DNA of 64,000 nt. Origin: Croceicoccus sp. GTDB lineage: Bacteria > Pseudomonadota > Alphaproteobacteria > Sphingomonadales > Sphingomonadaceae. Below, piece after piece: positions 1 to 10,141 of the stretch. The notes under the pieces were generated by a model. It was not told where the DNA came from, made no database searches, and was given only the letters and a program-made list of their open reading frames with translations. The translations under genes and the position numbers were made by a program. The stretch covers positions 186,001-250,000 of the forward strand of contig NZMY01000002.1 of assembly GCA_002694745.1 (NCBI GenBank), written 5' to 3'. Positions within the stretch are counted from its first letter, which is position 1. Every line of letters starts with the position of its first letter.

Positions 1-50
1 GAAGCTGACCGAATGACGGTCCGCAATCGAACTCTACGCTGCGAACGCGC

Positions 51-437
51 CTATTCGGCGGAGCCAGCCAGCGGATCCGCGTCGGCGGGCGCAGCCGCAG
101 GTGCGGTATCGGCCGGCGGAACCGCAGCGGGTGCCGCCGGTGCCAGCGGATCGGGCGCTGCGGCCGGTATCGTGCGATCGAGCGACGTGTCGATTTCGCT
201 GCCCTGCGTCGTTTCCACGGCCAGCGCAGCAAGCACGATCGACAGCACCACGAACAGCACGGCAAGGATGCCGGTCGCGCGGGTCATGAAATTGGCCGCG
301 CCGCGTGCGCTCATCAGGCCGGACGGGCTGCCGCCTACGCCAAGACCGCCGCCTTCCGACTGCTGCATCAGGATGGCGCCGACCAGCGCCGCCGCGACAA
401 GCGCCTGAACGATGGTAAGAAACAGGAAAAGCGACAT
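51..437 (-). CDS. secG: Preprotein translocase subunit SecG
   Basis: MSLFLFLTIVQALVAAALVGAILMQQSEGGGLG..., typical SecG N-terminus with GGGLG motif, then an Ala/Pro-rich tail; start moved to the internal ATG of the 51..503 ORF. Confidence 0.9.
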   Translation of the reverse strand: MSLFLFLTIVQALVAAALVGAILMQQSEGGGLGVGGSPSGLMSARGAANFMTRATGILAVLFVVLSIVLAALAVETTQGSEIDTSLDRTIPAAAPDPLAPAAPAAVPPADTAPAAAPADADPLAGSAE

Positions 438-563
438 CGTTTGATCCGGATACTCAGTCAGAAAACAAGGGTGCGAGATCGGGAGCAGCAGGTGCCCATG
501 CAAGGGTGCCGCGCTCCGAAGCCGCGGCCTTTACCGGCCGGGGCGCGATCTGGCAAGTTCGGT

Positions 564-597
564 GCCCTATTGCTCGTCCAGCCCTATTGCTCGTCCA
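564..597. repeat. Perfect 17-bp tandem duplication (GCCCTATTGCTCGTCCA)x2 spanning the tpiA stop
   Basis: Direct reading of the sequence. Confidence 0.95.
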
Positions 598-1333
598 GCG
601 AAGCCGCCGCCGCGATGATCGGCACGAAACCGTCCGCAGTCAGGCTGGCCCCGCCCACCAGCGCGCCGCCCACTTCCGAAGCGGACAGCAACTCGGCGGC
701 GTTCTCGCCCTTTACCGAACCGCCATAGAGGATGCGGATGTCCTGCCCCTCGTCGCCGTAGCGGTCCATCAGGACGGCGCGCAGCCATTTGTGCATGGTG
801 CCAACCTCCTGCACCGCAGGCACGCGCCCGGTGCCGATGGCCCAGATCGGTTCATAGGCGATCGACAGGCGCTGCGGCGAATCGGGAAGGCAATCGGCCA
901 GCTGGCGCGCGACGATCTTCTCAGCCTCACCCGAATCGCGCTGTTCGGCGCTTTCGCCGACGCACAGGATCACGCCCAGATCGATGGCCTGCGCCGCTTC
1001 GGCCTTGGCCCTGACATCGGCATTGGTCTCGCCGTGATCGGCACGGCGCTCGGAATGGCCGACGATGACGAAATCCGCCCCGGCCTCGCGCAGCATGGGC
1101 GCGGAGATGTCGCCCGTGTGTGCACCCTTGTCGGTCCGGTGACAGTTCTGCGCACCGACGCCGATCTGCTTCACGGTTTCGCGCAAGGCCCCGATCAGCG
1201 TGGCAGGCGGCGCAATCGCCACCTCTACCTTGGGCAGGCGGGCAGCCGCCCGGTCAATCGCACGCGCCTCGTTGAGGTCCGCGCGCATGCCGTGCATCTT
1301 CCAGTTTCCGACCACATAGCAACGTTGTGCCAT
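584..1333 (-). CDS. tpiA: Triose-phosphate isomerase
   Basis: VVGNWKMHG, VIVGHSERR, IAYEPIWAIGTG and ILYGGSV motifs. Confidence 0.97.
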   Translation of the reverse strand: MAQRCYVVGNWKMHGMRADLNEARAIDRAAARLPKVEVAIAPPATLIGALRETVKQIGVGAQNCHRTDKGAHTGDISAPMLREAGADFVIVGHSERRADHGETNADVRAKAEAAQAIDLGVILCVGESAEQRDSGEAEKIVARQLADCLPDSPQRLSIAYEPIWAIGTGRVPAVQEVGTMHKWLRAVLMDRYGDEGQDIRILYGGSVKGENAAELLSASEVGGALVGGASLTADGFVPIIAAAASLDEQ

Positions 1334-1370
1334 CGATTACCGTTCGCCCCTCATCGTGAATCGCATTCGC

Positions 1371-1412
1371 CAGCTTTATGACCCAGCTTTATGACATCGT
1401 CAGCTTTATGAC
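1371..1412. repeat. Three direct copies of CAGCTTTATGAC
   Basis: Exact copies at 1371-1382, 1384-1395 and 1401-1412 in the tpiA/ppiD divergent intergenic region. Confidence 0.95.
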
Positions 1413-1650
1413 ATCGCCTGTTCGAAGGAAGGGGCGATAGCCGAGCCAGTCGGCGGCGGCTAGCCCAAGGAGGGGCGTGTGTCAAAACGGTTGGGGACCG
1501 GTCGTGCCCCCTTTGCGGGGACGGTGTTGCAGCGGGGCGAACACCCGCCTAAAGCCGTCCGCCACGACGACGCGTGTCCGGCCTGCACGGGCGCGAGCGC
1601 GTGTCAGGAATGTCGGCCCGGTGGGGCCAAGTCACGGATTGCCAGTCGCC

Positions 1651-3588
1651 ATGATTCAGGGTTTTCGCAAGCTTTTCCAATCGCCGCTCGGCCTTGTGCT
1701 GACGCTGGGCTTCGTGGTGCTGATCGCGCTGGCCTTTGCCAGTGCCGACATCACGGGTTCGGGCTTTGGCGGAATCGCGGGAAGCGAGCGCGTGGCGACC
1801 GTGGGCGACCAGAAGATCACGACCTCGCAGCTGCGCACCACGGTCGGCAGCGCGTTCGAACAGGCGCGCGAGGGCAATCCATCCGCCACGATGGAGGATT
1901 TCCTCGAGGCCGGAGCGATCGACAATATTCTGGACCAGATGATCGACAGGTCCTCGCTGTATGACTTCGGTCTGTCGAACGGGATCAGGATCGGCGAATC
2001 GCTGATCGGCAGCGAACTGGCGCAATTGCCCGCGTTCCAGGGGCCCGACGGGAAGTTCAGCCAGGATCTCTATAATCAGGCAATCTCTCGCCGCGGCCTG
2101 TCCGACCAGATGGTGCGCGAGGATATCGGCATGGGCCTCGTCTCGCGCATGCTGCTGGTTCCCACGACCGTCGGCGACAGGGCGCCAGCAGGAGTCGCCC
2201 GGCGCTATGCGGGGCTGCTCAACGAGACGCGTCATGGCGGCGTCGCACTGATCCCCAGCCCCGCCTTTATCGAGGATACGCCGGTCGCGGACGCCACGCT
2301 GAAAAGCTATCTCGCCTCCAATCGCGAACGCTACATGCTGCCGGAACGCCGGACGATTCGCTATGCGACCTTTGGCGCCGATGCGCTGGGCGCGTCGGCA
2401 GCGGCGACGGATGCCGAGATCGCCGAACGCTTCAACGCCAATGCAAGCCGCTATGCGGCGCGCGAGGAGCGCGAGATTGAGCAGCTTGTCGTACCGACCG
2501 AAGCGGCCGCGAATGCGCTGAAGGCGCAGATCAGCTCTCCTTCGCAGCTTCGCGCCGTGGCGGAGCAGCAGGGGCTTGAAACCAACGCCGTGACCGCGAC
2601 CAGCCGCCAGCAACTGGCGTCGAGTACGACCCCGCAGGTCGCCGCCGCCGTCTATGACGCCGCGCCCGGCAGCATTGTCGGTCCCGTTCGCGGGCCGCTC
2701 GGCTTCTATCTCATCCGTGTCGGCAATGTCAGCTCGGTCCCGGCGCGCAGCCTTGCCGATGTGCGCGGCGAGCTGGCGGAGGAAATTACCGAAGAGAAAA
2801 CCCGTCAGCTGCTGGCCGACCGCGCCTCGCAGATCGAGGAACGCCTTCAGTCGGGCGCAAGTCTCGCCGATGTGGCGAAGTCGGTGAACGCCGATATTTC
2901 CGTCACCCCGCCGCTGCTGGAAGACGGCACCGTATTCGGCGAAGGCGAAGTCGAACCGGCGGAGGCGCGGCTGGCGCAGACCGTGTTTGCGATGCAGGCC
3001 GATGGCGACGCGCAGATCGCGGCCGGCATGGACGGCCAGAGCTATGTGATCTTCGCCCCCGGTGAAGTGACCCGCGCCGCGCCCCCGCCGTTCGACGAAC
3101 TGAAGCCGATCCTGACCCGCGACTACAAGCTTGAGCAGGGGTCGAAGGAAGCGAAGGCCGCTGCCGACAAGGTGCTGGCCGCGATCAAGGGCGGAAAGTC
3201 GCTGAACGAGGCGCTGGCGGCGCTCGACATTCGTACGCCGCCCGTCGATTCGATCGATCTCACCCGCCGCCAGCTCATGGCCCAGCGCCAGCAGCGCGGG
3301 ATCGCGCCGCCGCTTGCGCTCATGTTCACCATGGCCCCCAAGACCGCCAAGAGGCTGGAGGCGCCCAACGGTCTCGGCTGGTTCATCGTCTCGCTCGACC
3401 GTATCGACGTGCCCGAAATTGCCGCCGACGATCCGATCATCGCGCAGACGCAGGGCGAATTGTCGCGCCTTCGCCAGCAGGAGCTGATCGACCAGCTTCG
3501 GCTTGCCATCGGCAAGGAAGTGCCGGTCAAGCGGAACGACAACGCGATCTCGGCGGTGCGCACGCAGCTTGCCCCGCAGTCGAACTGA
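1651..3588 (+). CDS. ppiD: Peptidylprolyl isomerase, SurA/PpiD-like, with N-terminal TM anchor
   Basis: MIQGFRKLFQSPLGLVLTLGFVVLIALAFASADITG TM anchor, SurA_N-like and parvulin-like regions; start moved from the ORF start at 1477. Confidence 0.85.
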   Translation: MIQGFRKLFQSPLGLVLTLGFVVLIALAFASADITGSGFGGIAGSERVATVGDQKITTSQLRTTVGSAFEQAREGNPSATMEDFLEAGAIDNILDQMIDRSSLYDFGLSNGIRIGESLIGSELAQLPAFQGPDGKFSQDLYNQAISRRGLSDQMVREDIGMGLVSRMLLVPTTVGDRAPAGVARRYAGLLNETRHGGVALIPSPAFIEDTPVADATLKSYLASNRERYMLPERRTIRYATFGADALGASAAATDAEIAERFNANASRYAAREEREIEQLVVPTEAAANALKAQISSPSQLRAVAEQQGLETNAVTATSRQQLASSTTPQVAAAVYDAAPGSIVGPVRGPLGFYLIRVGNVSSVPARSLADVRGELAEEITEEKTRQLLADRASQIEERLQSGASLADVAKSVNADISVTPPLLEDGTVFGEGEVEPAEARLAQTVFAMQADGDAQIAAGMDGQSYVIFAPGEVTRAAPPPFDELKPILTRDYKLEQGSKEAKAAADKVLAAIKGGKSLNEALAALDIRTPPVDSIDLTRRQLMAQRQQRGIAPPLALMFTMAPKTAKRLEAPNGLGWFIVSLDRIDVPEIAADDPIIAQTQGELSRLRQQELIDQLRLAIGKEVPVKRNDNAISAVRTQLAPQSN

Positions 3589-5138
3589 TGAATCACGCCA
3601 GCACTTTCGACACCGCCGACACCGATCGTGACGCCCACGCCGCCAGCCAACTGCGCGCCCGACGCGCGGGCGTCGTGTGGCGCAAGGTCATCGCGGATTG
3701 CGAGACGCCGGTCGCGGCGGCGGTCAAGCTGATCGAGCCGGGCCGCGGCGACTTCCTGCTGGAATCGGTCGAAGGCGGCGAGACGCGCGGGCGCTACTCG
3801 CTTGTCGGGCTGGATCCGGACCTCGTGTTCCGCGCAAGGGGCCGCAAGGCGGAGATCAATCGCATCTGGGCCAGCGACCGCGATGCCTTTGCGCCGCTGG
3901 ATGACGAGCCGCTGACCGCACTGCGCAAGCTGGCCGCCGATTGCCGGTTCGAAGTGCCAAAGGAACTGCCCCCCGCACTGTCATGTCTCGTCGGCTATTT
4001 CGGCTACGAGACGATCAGCCTGGTCGAGAATGTCGCCCGTCCCGAGCCCAACCCGCTCGACCTGCCCGACATGATCTTCGCGCGGCCGACGCTGATCCTC
4101 GTCTTTGACCGGCTGAAGGACATGCTGTTCTGCGTCGCGCCGGTCTGGCCGTCGGAAACCGATCCGCAGGACGCCGTCGCGGCGGCCCAGGACCGTATTG
4201 ACGCATGCCTCGCCAAGCTGCAGGGCGCGCGGCTGTCCCCGCCCCCGCAATTGCCCGGGGATGCCGAGGCGGCGCTGACGCCGCAATTGCCTGACGGGCG
4301 CTACCGCGAGATGGTGCTGGCGGCCAAGGAATACATCACCGCGGGCGACATCTTCCAGGTCGTGCTGGCGCAGCGCTTCACCTGCCCGTTCCCGCTGCCG
4401 CCATTGGCGCTCTATCGCTCGCTGCGGCGCGTGAACCCCTCGCCGTTTCTCTATTTCCTCGACCTGCCGGGCTTTGCGCTGATCGGGTCCAGCCCCGAGA
4501 TTCTGGTGCGCGTTCGCGGCGGATCGGCAGACCGTCCGGAGGTCACGATCCGCCCGATCGCCGGCACCCGTCCGCGCGGCAAGGATGCCGACGAGGACCG
4601 CGCCAATCGCGAAAGCCTGCTCGCCGACCCCAAGGAACGCGCCGAGCATTTGATGCTGCTCGACCTTGGCCGCAACGACGTGGGGCGCGTGGCGCGTCCC
4701 GGATCGGTGAAGGTGACGGAAAGCTATACGGTCGAGAATTACAGCCATGTCATGCACATCGTGTCGAACGTGGTGGGCGAACTGGCCGATGGGGCCGATG
4801 CGATCGACGCGATGTTCGCGGGCTTTCTGGCGGGCACGGTCAGCGGTGCGCCCAAGGTGCGCGCCTGCCAGATCATCGCAGAGCTGGAGCCGGAAACGCG
4901 GGGCGCCTATGCGGGCGGCGTGGGCTATTTCGCGCCAGACGGATCGGTGGACAGTTGCATCGTGCTGCGAACAGCGGTGGTCAAGGACGGGGTCATGCAT
5001 GTGCAGGCCGGTGCCGGCATCGTCGCCGATTCCGACCCGGCCTATGAACAGCGCGAATGCGAGGCCAAGGCCAGTGCCTTGCTGGCCGCCGCCAAGGAAG
5101 CGCTGAAACTGGCGGATGAGCCCGGCTATGGGCAATGA
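3588..5138 (+). CDS. trpE: Anthranilate synthase component I
   Basis: Chorismate-binding signatures IRPIAGTRPRG, LLDLGRNDVGRV, GTVSGAPKVRA, YAGGVGYF. Confidence 0.97.
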   Translation: MNHASTFDTADTDRDAHAASQLRARRAGVVWRKVIADCETPVAAAVKLIEPGRGDFLLESVEGGETRGRYSLVGLDPDLVFRARGRKAEINRIWASDRDAFAPLDDEPLTALRKLAADCRFEVPKELPPALSCLVGYFGYETISLVENVARPEPNPLDLPDMIFARPTLILVFDRLKDMLFCVAPVWPSETDPQDAVAAAQDRIDACLAKLQGARLSPPPQLPGDAEAALTPQLPDGRYREMVLAAKEYITAGDIFQVVLAQRFTCPFPLPPLALYRSLRRVNPSPFLYFLDLPGFALIGSSPEILVRVRGGSADRPEVTIRPIAGTRPRGKDADEDRANRESLLADPKERAEHLMLLDLGRNDVGRVARPGSVKVTESYTVENYSHVMHIVSNVVGELADGADAIDAMFAGFLAGTVSGAPKVRACQIIAELEPETRGAYAGGVGYFAPDGSVDSCIVLRTAVVKDGVMHVQAGAGIVADSDPAYEQRECEAKASALLAAAKEALKLADEPGYGQ

Positions 5139-5198
5139 CGCCCCCTACCCCATTCGCCGCCTTGATCTGACCGGCAGAGGCGCGCAAAGGCGGGCATC

Positions 5199-5816
5199 AT
5201 GATCCTTGTCATCGACAATTACGACAGCTTCACCTGGAACCTCGTCCATTATCTGATGGAGATGGGGGCACCCGTGGACGTCGTTCGCAACGATGCGATT
5301 ACGGCGGCAGAGGCATTGCGCAGCGGGGCGAAGGGGTTCCTGATCTCGCCCGGCCCCTGCACGCCCGACGATGCGGGCGTCAGCCTCGATCTGGTCGGCG
5401 CCTGCGCAGAAGCCGGGATGCCGCTGCTGGGCGTGTGTCTGGGCCATCAGTCCATCGGGCAATATTTCGGCGGCCGGGTCGTTCGCGGCGGGCTGATGCA
5501 TGGCAAGACCTCGCCCGTCGATCATGACGGAACGGGCATATTCAAGGGCCTGCCCTCGCCGTTCACGGCCACGCGCTATCATTCTCTGGTGGTCGAGGAT
5601 GTGCCTGATTGTCTGGTGATCAACGCCACAACGCCCCGCCCCGAAGCCGATGGCACCCATGCGATGGGCTTTCGCCATGAAAGCCTGCCGATCCACGGCG
5701 TGCAGTTCCATCCCGAAAGCATCGCCACGCAGCACGGCCATGCGATGCTGGCCAATTTCCTCGCGATTTGCGGGATCGAGGCGAAGCTGCCCGCCGAAAC
5801 GGCCATCGTCGCATGA
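5199..5816 (+). CDS. trpG: Anthranilate synthase component II (glutamine amidotransferase)
   Basis: [42 protein letters not shown]. Confidence 0.96.
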   Translation: MILVIDNYDSFTWNLVHYLMEMGAPVDVVRNDAITAAEALRSGAKGFLISPGPCTPDDAGVSLDLVGACAEAGMPLLGVCLGHQSIGQYFGGRVVRGGLMHGKTSPVDHDGTGIFKGLPSPFTATRYHSLVVEDVPDCLVINATTPRPEADGTHAMGFRHESLPIHGVQFHPESIATQHGHAMLANFLAICGIEAKLPAETAIVA

Positions 5817-6808
5817 TGGCGTCCTCCGGCCTCACGATGGACGAAGCGGAAGCGCTTTTCGGCCAGATGCTCGACGGGGGCATGGCCGATAACGCTATCG
5901 CCGAAGCGCTGGTCGACATGGCGGACCGCGGCGAAACGGCAGAGGAAATCGCAGGCGCGGTGCGCGCCATGCGGGCAAGGATGAAACCGGTGCCTGCCCC
6001 CGCGCTCTCCATCGACGTGTGCGGCACTGGGGGCGACGGGCAGCATTCGCTCAATGTCTCGACCGCCGTGGCGGTGGTGGTGGCGGCATGCGGCGTGCCG
6101 GTGGCAAAACACGGCAATCGCGCGGCCAGCAGCAAGGCTGGCGGCGCCGATACGCTGGAAGGGCTCGGCCTCGATCTCGACCGGGCGGGCGCCATGGCGG
6201 CGCAGACGCTGCCGGACCTGTCCATCGCATTCCTGTTCGCCCAGTCGCATCACCCCGCGCTTGCCCGCATTGCGCCGATCCGCAAGGCTTTGGGGCGCCG
6301 GACCATCTTCAACCTGACCGGACCGCTCGCCAACCCGGCGGGCGTCACCCGTCAGCTGGTGGGCGTGGCCGACCCTGCGCTCGTGCCGCTCTATGCGCGG
6401 GCCATGCGCGACCTTGGGGCCGAACGCGCCCTGGTGGTATCGGGCATGGAAGGGCTGGACGAATTGTCGATCGCCGGGCGAAGCAGGGTGGAAGCGATCG
6501 GTTTCGACTTTCCGGGCGAAGTCCATCCGTCCGATGCAGGGCTTCCCACGCATCCGCTCGACGCGATCAAGGGCGGCGACGCGGCCTATAATGCAGCCGC
6601 CTTGCGCGACTTGTTGACGGGTGCGACGGGCGCTTACCGCGACACCGTCGTCTTTAACGCGGCGGCGGCGCTGATCGTGGCTGGCGAAGCGGCTGACCTG
6701 CGCACCGGCGCGGAAGAAGCGGCCGAAGCCATCGACAAGGGACTTGCCAAGGCATTACTGGATTGCTGGATCGACATGGTGAATTCCGAAGCGAGCAGGT
6801 CGTCATGA
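5813..6808 (+). CDS. trpD: Anthranilate phosphoribosyltransferase
   Basis: [47 protein letters not shown]; start at the ATG overlapping the trpG stop. Confidence 0.96.
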   Translation: MMASSGLTMDEAEALFGQMLDGGMADNAIAEALVDMADRGETAEEIAGAVRAMRARMKPVPAPALSIDVCGTGGDGQHSLNVSTAVAVVVAACGVPVAKHGNRAASSKAGGADTLEGLGLDLDRAGAMAAQTLPDLSIAFLFAQSHHPALARIAPIRKALGRRTIFNLTGPLANPAGVTRQLVGVADPALVPLYARAMRDLGAERALVVSGMEGLDELSIAGRSRVEAIGFDFPGEVHPSDAGLPTHPLDAIKGGDAAYNAAALRDLLTGATGAYRDTVVFNAAAALIVAGEAADLRTGAEEAAEAIDKGLAKALLDCWIDMVNSEASRSS

Positions 6809-7641
6809 GCAACAGGCTGCTCGAAATCTGCGAGGTGAAGCGGGACGAGGTCGCGGCGCGCAAGAAACAGCGTTCGCTGCGCGATCTCGAAGTGCTGGCG
6901 CGCGCGCAGGAAGGTCCGCGCGGCTTTGCCAATCGCCTCGAACAGGCTTCGCGGCGCGGCTTTGGGCTGATTGCAGAAATCAAGAAAGCTTCGCCATCCA
7001 AGGGTCTGATTCGAGAGGATTTCGATCCGCCGGAGCATGCACGTCAATATGCGGCCGGCGGCGCCAGCTGCCTGTCGGTCCTGACCGATGCGCCGCATTT
7101 CCAGGGGCATGAGGATTATCTCGTCGCCGCCCGCGCCGCCTGCACGCTTCCGGTTCTGCGCAAGGATTTCATGGTCGATCCATGGCAAGTGACCGAAGCG
7201 CGCGCGATCGGCGCCGATGCGATCCTGATCATTCTTGCCGCTTTGGACGATACACTCGCGGCAGAGATCGAGGCCGCGGCCATCGACGCGCATATGGACG
7301 TTCTGGTCGAGGTGCATGACGAAGCGGAAATGGCGCGCGCGCATCTGCTGAAATCGCGGCTGATCGGCGTTAATAATCGCGACCTGCGCAGTTTCGTCAC
7401 CGACATCGATGCAACCGCCCGGCTGGCGCCGCTTGCCCCGAGGGATGCGCTGTTGGTGAGCGAAAGCGGCATCGCCAGCCATCAGGACGTGGAGGCCATC
7501 TGCCGATCTTCGGGCGTGCGCTGTTTCCTGGTGGGCGAGAGCCTGATGCGGAAAACCGATGTCGCGGGCGCAACGCGCGACCTGCTGGGCCTTCCGCGAC
7601 TGTCGCGTCAGCCGGGCGGATTGCAGGCCAGCGGCTCCTGA
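6805..7641 (+). CDS. trpC: Indole-3-glycerol phosphate synthase
   Basis: [49 protein letters not shown]; overlaps the trpD stop (ATGA). Confidence 0.96.
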   Translation: MSNRLLEICEVKRDEVAARKKQRSLRDLEVLARAQEGPRGFANRLEQASRRGFGLIAEIKKASPSKGLIREDFDPPEHARQYAAGGASCLSVLTDAPHFQGHEDYLVAARAACTLPVLRKDFMVDPWQVTEARAIGADAILIILAALDDTLAAEIEAAAIDAHMDVLVEVHDEAEMARAHLLKSRLIGVNNRDLRSFVTDIDATARLAPLAPRDALLVSESGIASHQDVEAICRSSGVRCFLVGESLMRKTDVAGATRDLLGLPRLSRQPGGLQASGS

Positions 7642-8135
7642 TGGCGGACAGGCTGACCCATATCGACGAGGCTGGTAATGCGCGCATGGTCGATGTCGGG
7701 GGCAAGGTTCCGGCCCGGCGCGTCGCGGTGGCCAGCGGCACGATCGCCATGTCCGACCGCGCCTTGCAGGCCATCCGCGAAGGCAGCGTCAAAAAGGGCG
7801 ACGTGCTGGCCACCGCCCGCATAGCCGGGATCATGGCCGCCAAGAAAACCGGTGAACTCGTTCCTCTGTGTCATCCGCTGCCAATCGATGCGGTGAATGT
7901 CGAATTCGCGTTTGAGAACGCGGCCATAACCGCGACGGCAACGGCTTCCATCGAAGCCAAGACGGGCGTGGAAATGGAAGCGATTACAGCCGTTTCCGTC
8001 GCGCTCATCACGATCTATGACATGGCCAAGGCACTGGACAAGGGCATGGTCATCGGCGGGATCCGCCTGATTGCCAAGGATGGCGGCAAGTCCGGACGCT
8101 GGCGCGCCGAGGGTCATGAGGACCTGACGCTTTGA
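7641..8135 (+). CDS. moaC: Cyclic pyranopterin monophosphate synthase MoaC
   Basis: [45 protein letters not shown]. Confidence 0.96.
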   Translation: MADRLTHIDEAGNARMVDVGGKVPARRVAVASGTIAMSDRALQAIREGSVKKGDVLATARIAGIMAAKKTGELVPLCHPLPIDAVNVEFAFENAAITATATASIEAKTGVEMEAITAVSVALITIYDMAKALDKGMVIGGIRLIAKDGGKSGRWRAEGHEDLTL

Positions 8136-9340
8136 CCCCCGGCCCGCTGTTGTCGCTTGAGGATGCGCAAAGCAGGCTTCTCGCGCTCGCGCATCCTCTC
8201 CCGGCAACTGATCTTCCGGTTGCCGAGGCATCGGGACGCTGGCTGGCCGGCGACGTCACCGCGCTGCGATCGCAGCCCCCTGATCCCATGTCGGCGATGG
8301 ACGGATACGCGGTGCGGCAGGCGGATATGCCCGGACCGTGGCAGGTCATCGGCGAAAGCGCCGCCGGTCATCCGTTTCAGGGCAAGGTGGGACCGGGTGA
8401 AGCCGTCAGGATCGCGACGGGCGCCGTCCTTCCCGCTGGCGCCGACATGGTGGCGGTGCAGGAAGATTGCCGGCGCGAGAGCGACAGTCTGTTCTTCAAA
8501 GGCGAAGCTCCCGAACCGCTGGGGCGCCACATCCGGCCGCGTGGACTGGATTTCATGGAAGGCGACATCGTTTGCGGTGCCGGCGAGCGTCTGACGCCCG
8601 CCCGGCTTGCGCTCGCGATCTGCGCGGGACACGGCCAATTGCCAGTGCACGTACGGGCAAATGTCGCGATTATCGAAAGCGGCGACGAATTACGGGCCGC
8701 CGGACAGGATCTGCCCCCCGGCGCCATTCCCGCCAGCAATGGCACGATGCTGGGTTCGCTGTTCGCCGATCTCGGCTGCAAAGTCATGCAGACCGGACCG
8801 GTGCCCGACCGGCGCGAGGCCTTGCGGTCGGCTTTCGAAGCCGCCGACGATGCCGATCTGATCGTGACCAGTGGCGGCGCATCGGTGGGCGACCACGATC
8901 TGGTCCTGCCGGTCCTTGAAGAGATGGGCGCTCGGATCGACTTCTGGCGCGTCGCGATCAAGCCGGGGAAGCCCATCCTCGTCGCCAGTCTGGATGGCCG
9001 CATGGTCATCGGCCTGCCCGGCAATCCCGTATCCAGCTTTGTAACGGCGCATCTTTTCGCGCTGCCCTTTGCCCGCGCCTTGATGGGGGCCGCCGCACCC
9101 TTGCCCGCCCTGCAGCCCATGTTTTGCGAGGCCGATCTACCCGCGACCGGGCGCAGGACCGAATTCCTGCGATGCCGATTTACGGACGCAGGCGTGATTC
9201 CGGTCACTGTACAGGACAGTTCGGCCCTCGGCGCACTGGCTGGTGCGGATGCGCTGCTCTTGCGGCCCGCAGGCGCTGCCGCGGTGGCCAAGGGCGATGT
9301 CGTGCAGACCATGCCGTTCGCACCCCGCTATCGAAGTTAA
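8132..9340 (+). CDS. moeA: Molybdopterin molybdenumtransferase
   Basis: [51 protein letters not shown] start. Confidence 0.95.
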   Translation: MTPGPLLSLEDAQSRLLALAHPLPATDLPVAEASGRWLAGDVTALRSQPPDPMSAMDGYAVRQADMPGPWQVIGESAAGHPFQGKVGPGEAVRIATGAVLPAGADMVAVQEDCRRESDSLFFKGEAPEPLGRHIRPRGLDFMEGDIVCGAGERLTPARLALAICAGHGQLPVHVRANVAIIESGDELRAAGQDLPPGAIPASNGTMLGSLFADLGCKVMQTGPVPDRREALRSAFEAADDADLIVTSGGASVGDHDLVLPVLEEMGARIDFWRVAIKPGKPILVASLDGRMVIGLPGNPVSSFVTAHLFALPFARALMGAAAPLPALQPMFCEADLPATGRRTEFLRCRFTDAGVIPVTVQDSSALGALAGADALLLRPAGAAAVAKGDVVQTMPFAPRYRS

Positions 9341-9389
9341 CCGGGATAAGCGGCAAACGGCTTGACGCTGGGGCAGATGTTGCTTAATT

Positions 9390-9404
9390 GTTCCGCATTC
9401 GTTC
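9390..9404 (+). promoter_or_regulatory. LexA (SOS) operator, GTTC-N7-GTTC
   Basis: gttccgcattcgttc is an exact match to the alphaproteobacterial LexA direct-repeat consensus, 36 bp upstream of the lexA ATG. Confidence 0.85.
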
Positions 9405-9440
9405 GCGCCAACGGGCGCAAAGCGGAACAGGACACGCCCG

Positions 9441-10130
9441 ATGCTTACACGCAAACAGCATGAGTTGCTGCTCTTCATTCAACAGCGGCTGGAAGAATCC
9501 GGCATCTCCCCGTCTTTCGAGGAGATGAAGGAAGCGCTCGACCTGAAGTCGAAGTCGGGCGTGCACCGGCTGATTTCGGCGCTGGAAGAACGGGGTTTCA
9601 TCCGGCGCCTGCCCAATAGGGCGCGCGCGCTGGAGATTATCAGGCAACCCGACGACGTGACCGGCACGGCCAAGTCAGCGCCTGAGCCCAAGGCCGACAA
9701 CGTGGTCGAATTCAAACGCCCCATCCGCACCGCTTCGGCATCGGGCGACGTGATCGAAATTCCGCTGCACGGCCGGATCGCAGCCGGCGTTCCGATCGAG
9801 GCGCTGGAAGATAGCCAGGTCCTGCCGGTTCCCGCCGCTCTTCTGGGCAGCGGTGAGCATTACGCGCTCGAAGTCTCGGGCGACTCGATGGTCGAGGCCG
9901 GGATTTTCGACGGCGATTATGCGCTGGTTCGCCGCACAGACACCGCCCGCGATGGCGAGATCGTGGTCGCGCTGGTCAGGGGTGAGGAAGCGACGCTTAA
10001 ATATCTGCGCCGCATCAACGGTATGGTGCAGCTCGATCCCGCCAATTCCGCGTATGAACCGCAGATCTACGATCCCTCCGAGGTGCAGGTTCAGGGTCGG
10101 CTGGCCGGCTTGCTCCGGCGCTATCATTAG
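9441..10130 (+). CDS. lexA: LexA repressor / S24 autoprotease
   Basis: [55 protein letters not shown]. Confidence 0.97.
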   Translation: MLTRKQHELLLFIQQRLEESGISPSFEEMKEALDLKSKSGVHRLISALEERGFIRRLPNRARALEIIRQPDDVTGTAKSAPEPKADNVVEFKRPIRTASASGDVIEIPLHGRIAAGVPIEALEDSQVLPVPAALLGSGEHYALEVSGDSMVEAGIFDGDYALVRRTDTARDGEIVVALVRGEEATLKYLRRINGMVQLDPANSAYEPQIYDPSEVQVQGRLAGLLRRYH

Positions 10131-10141
10131 AGGTGTGACGC

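Noticed and set aside
1477-1650. N-terminal extension of the PpiD-like ORF / possible uORF
   Set aside because: Arg/Pro-rich without homology; the natural start is before MIQGFRKLFQSPLG. No run of Trp codons, so not a convincing trp leader.
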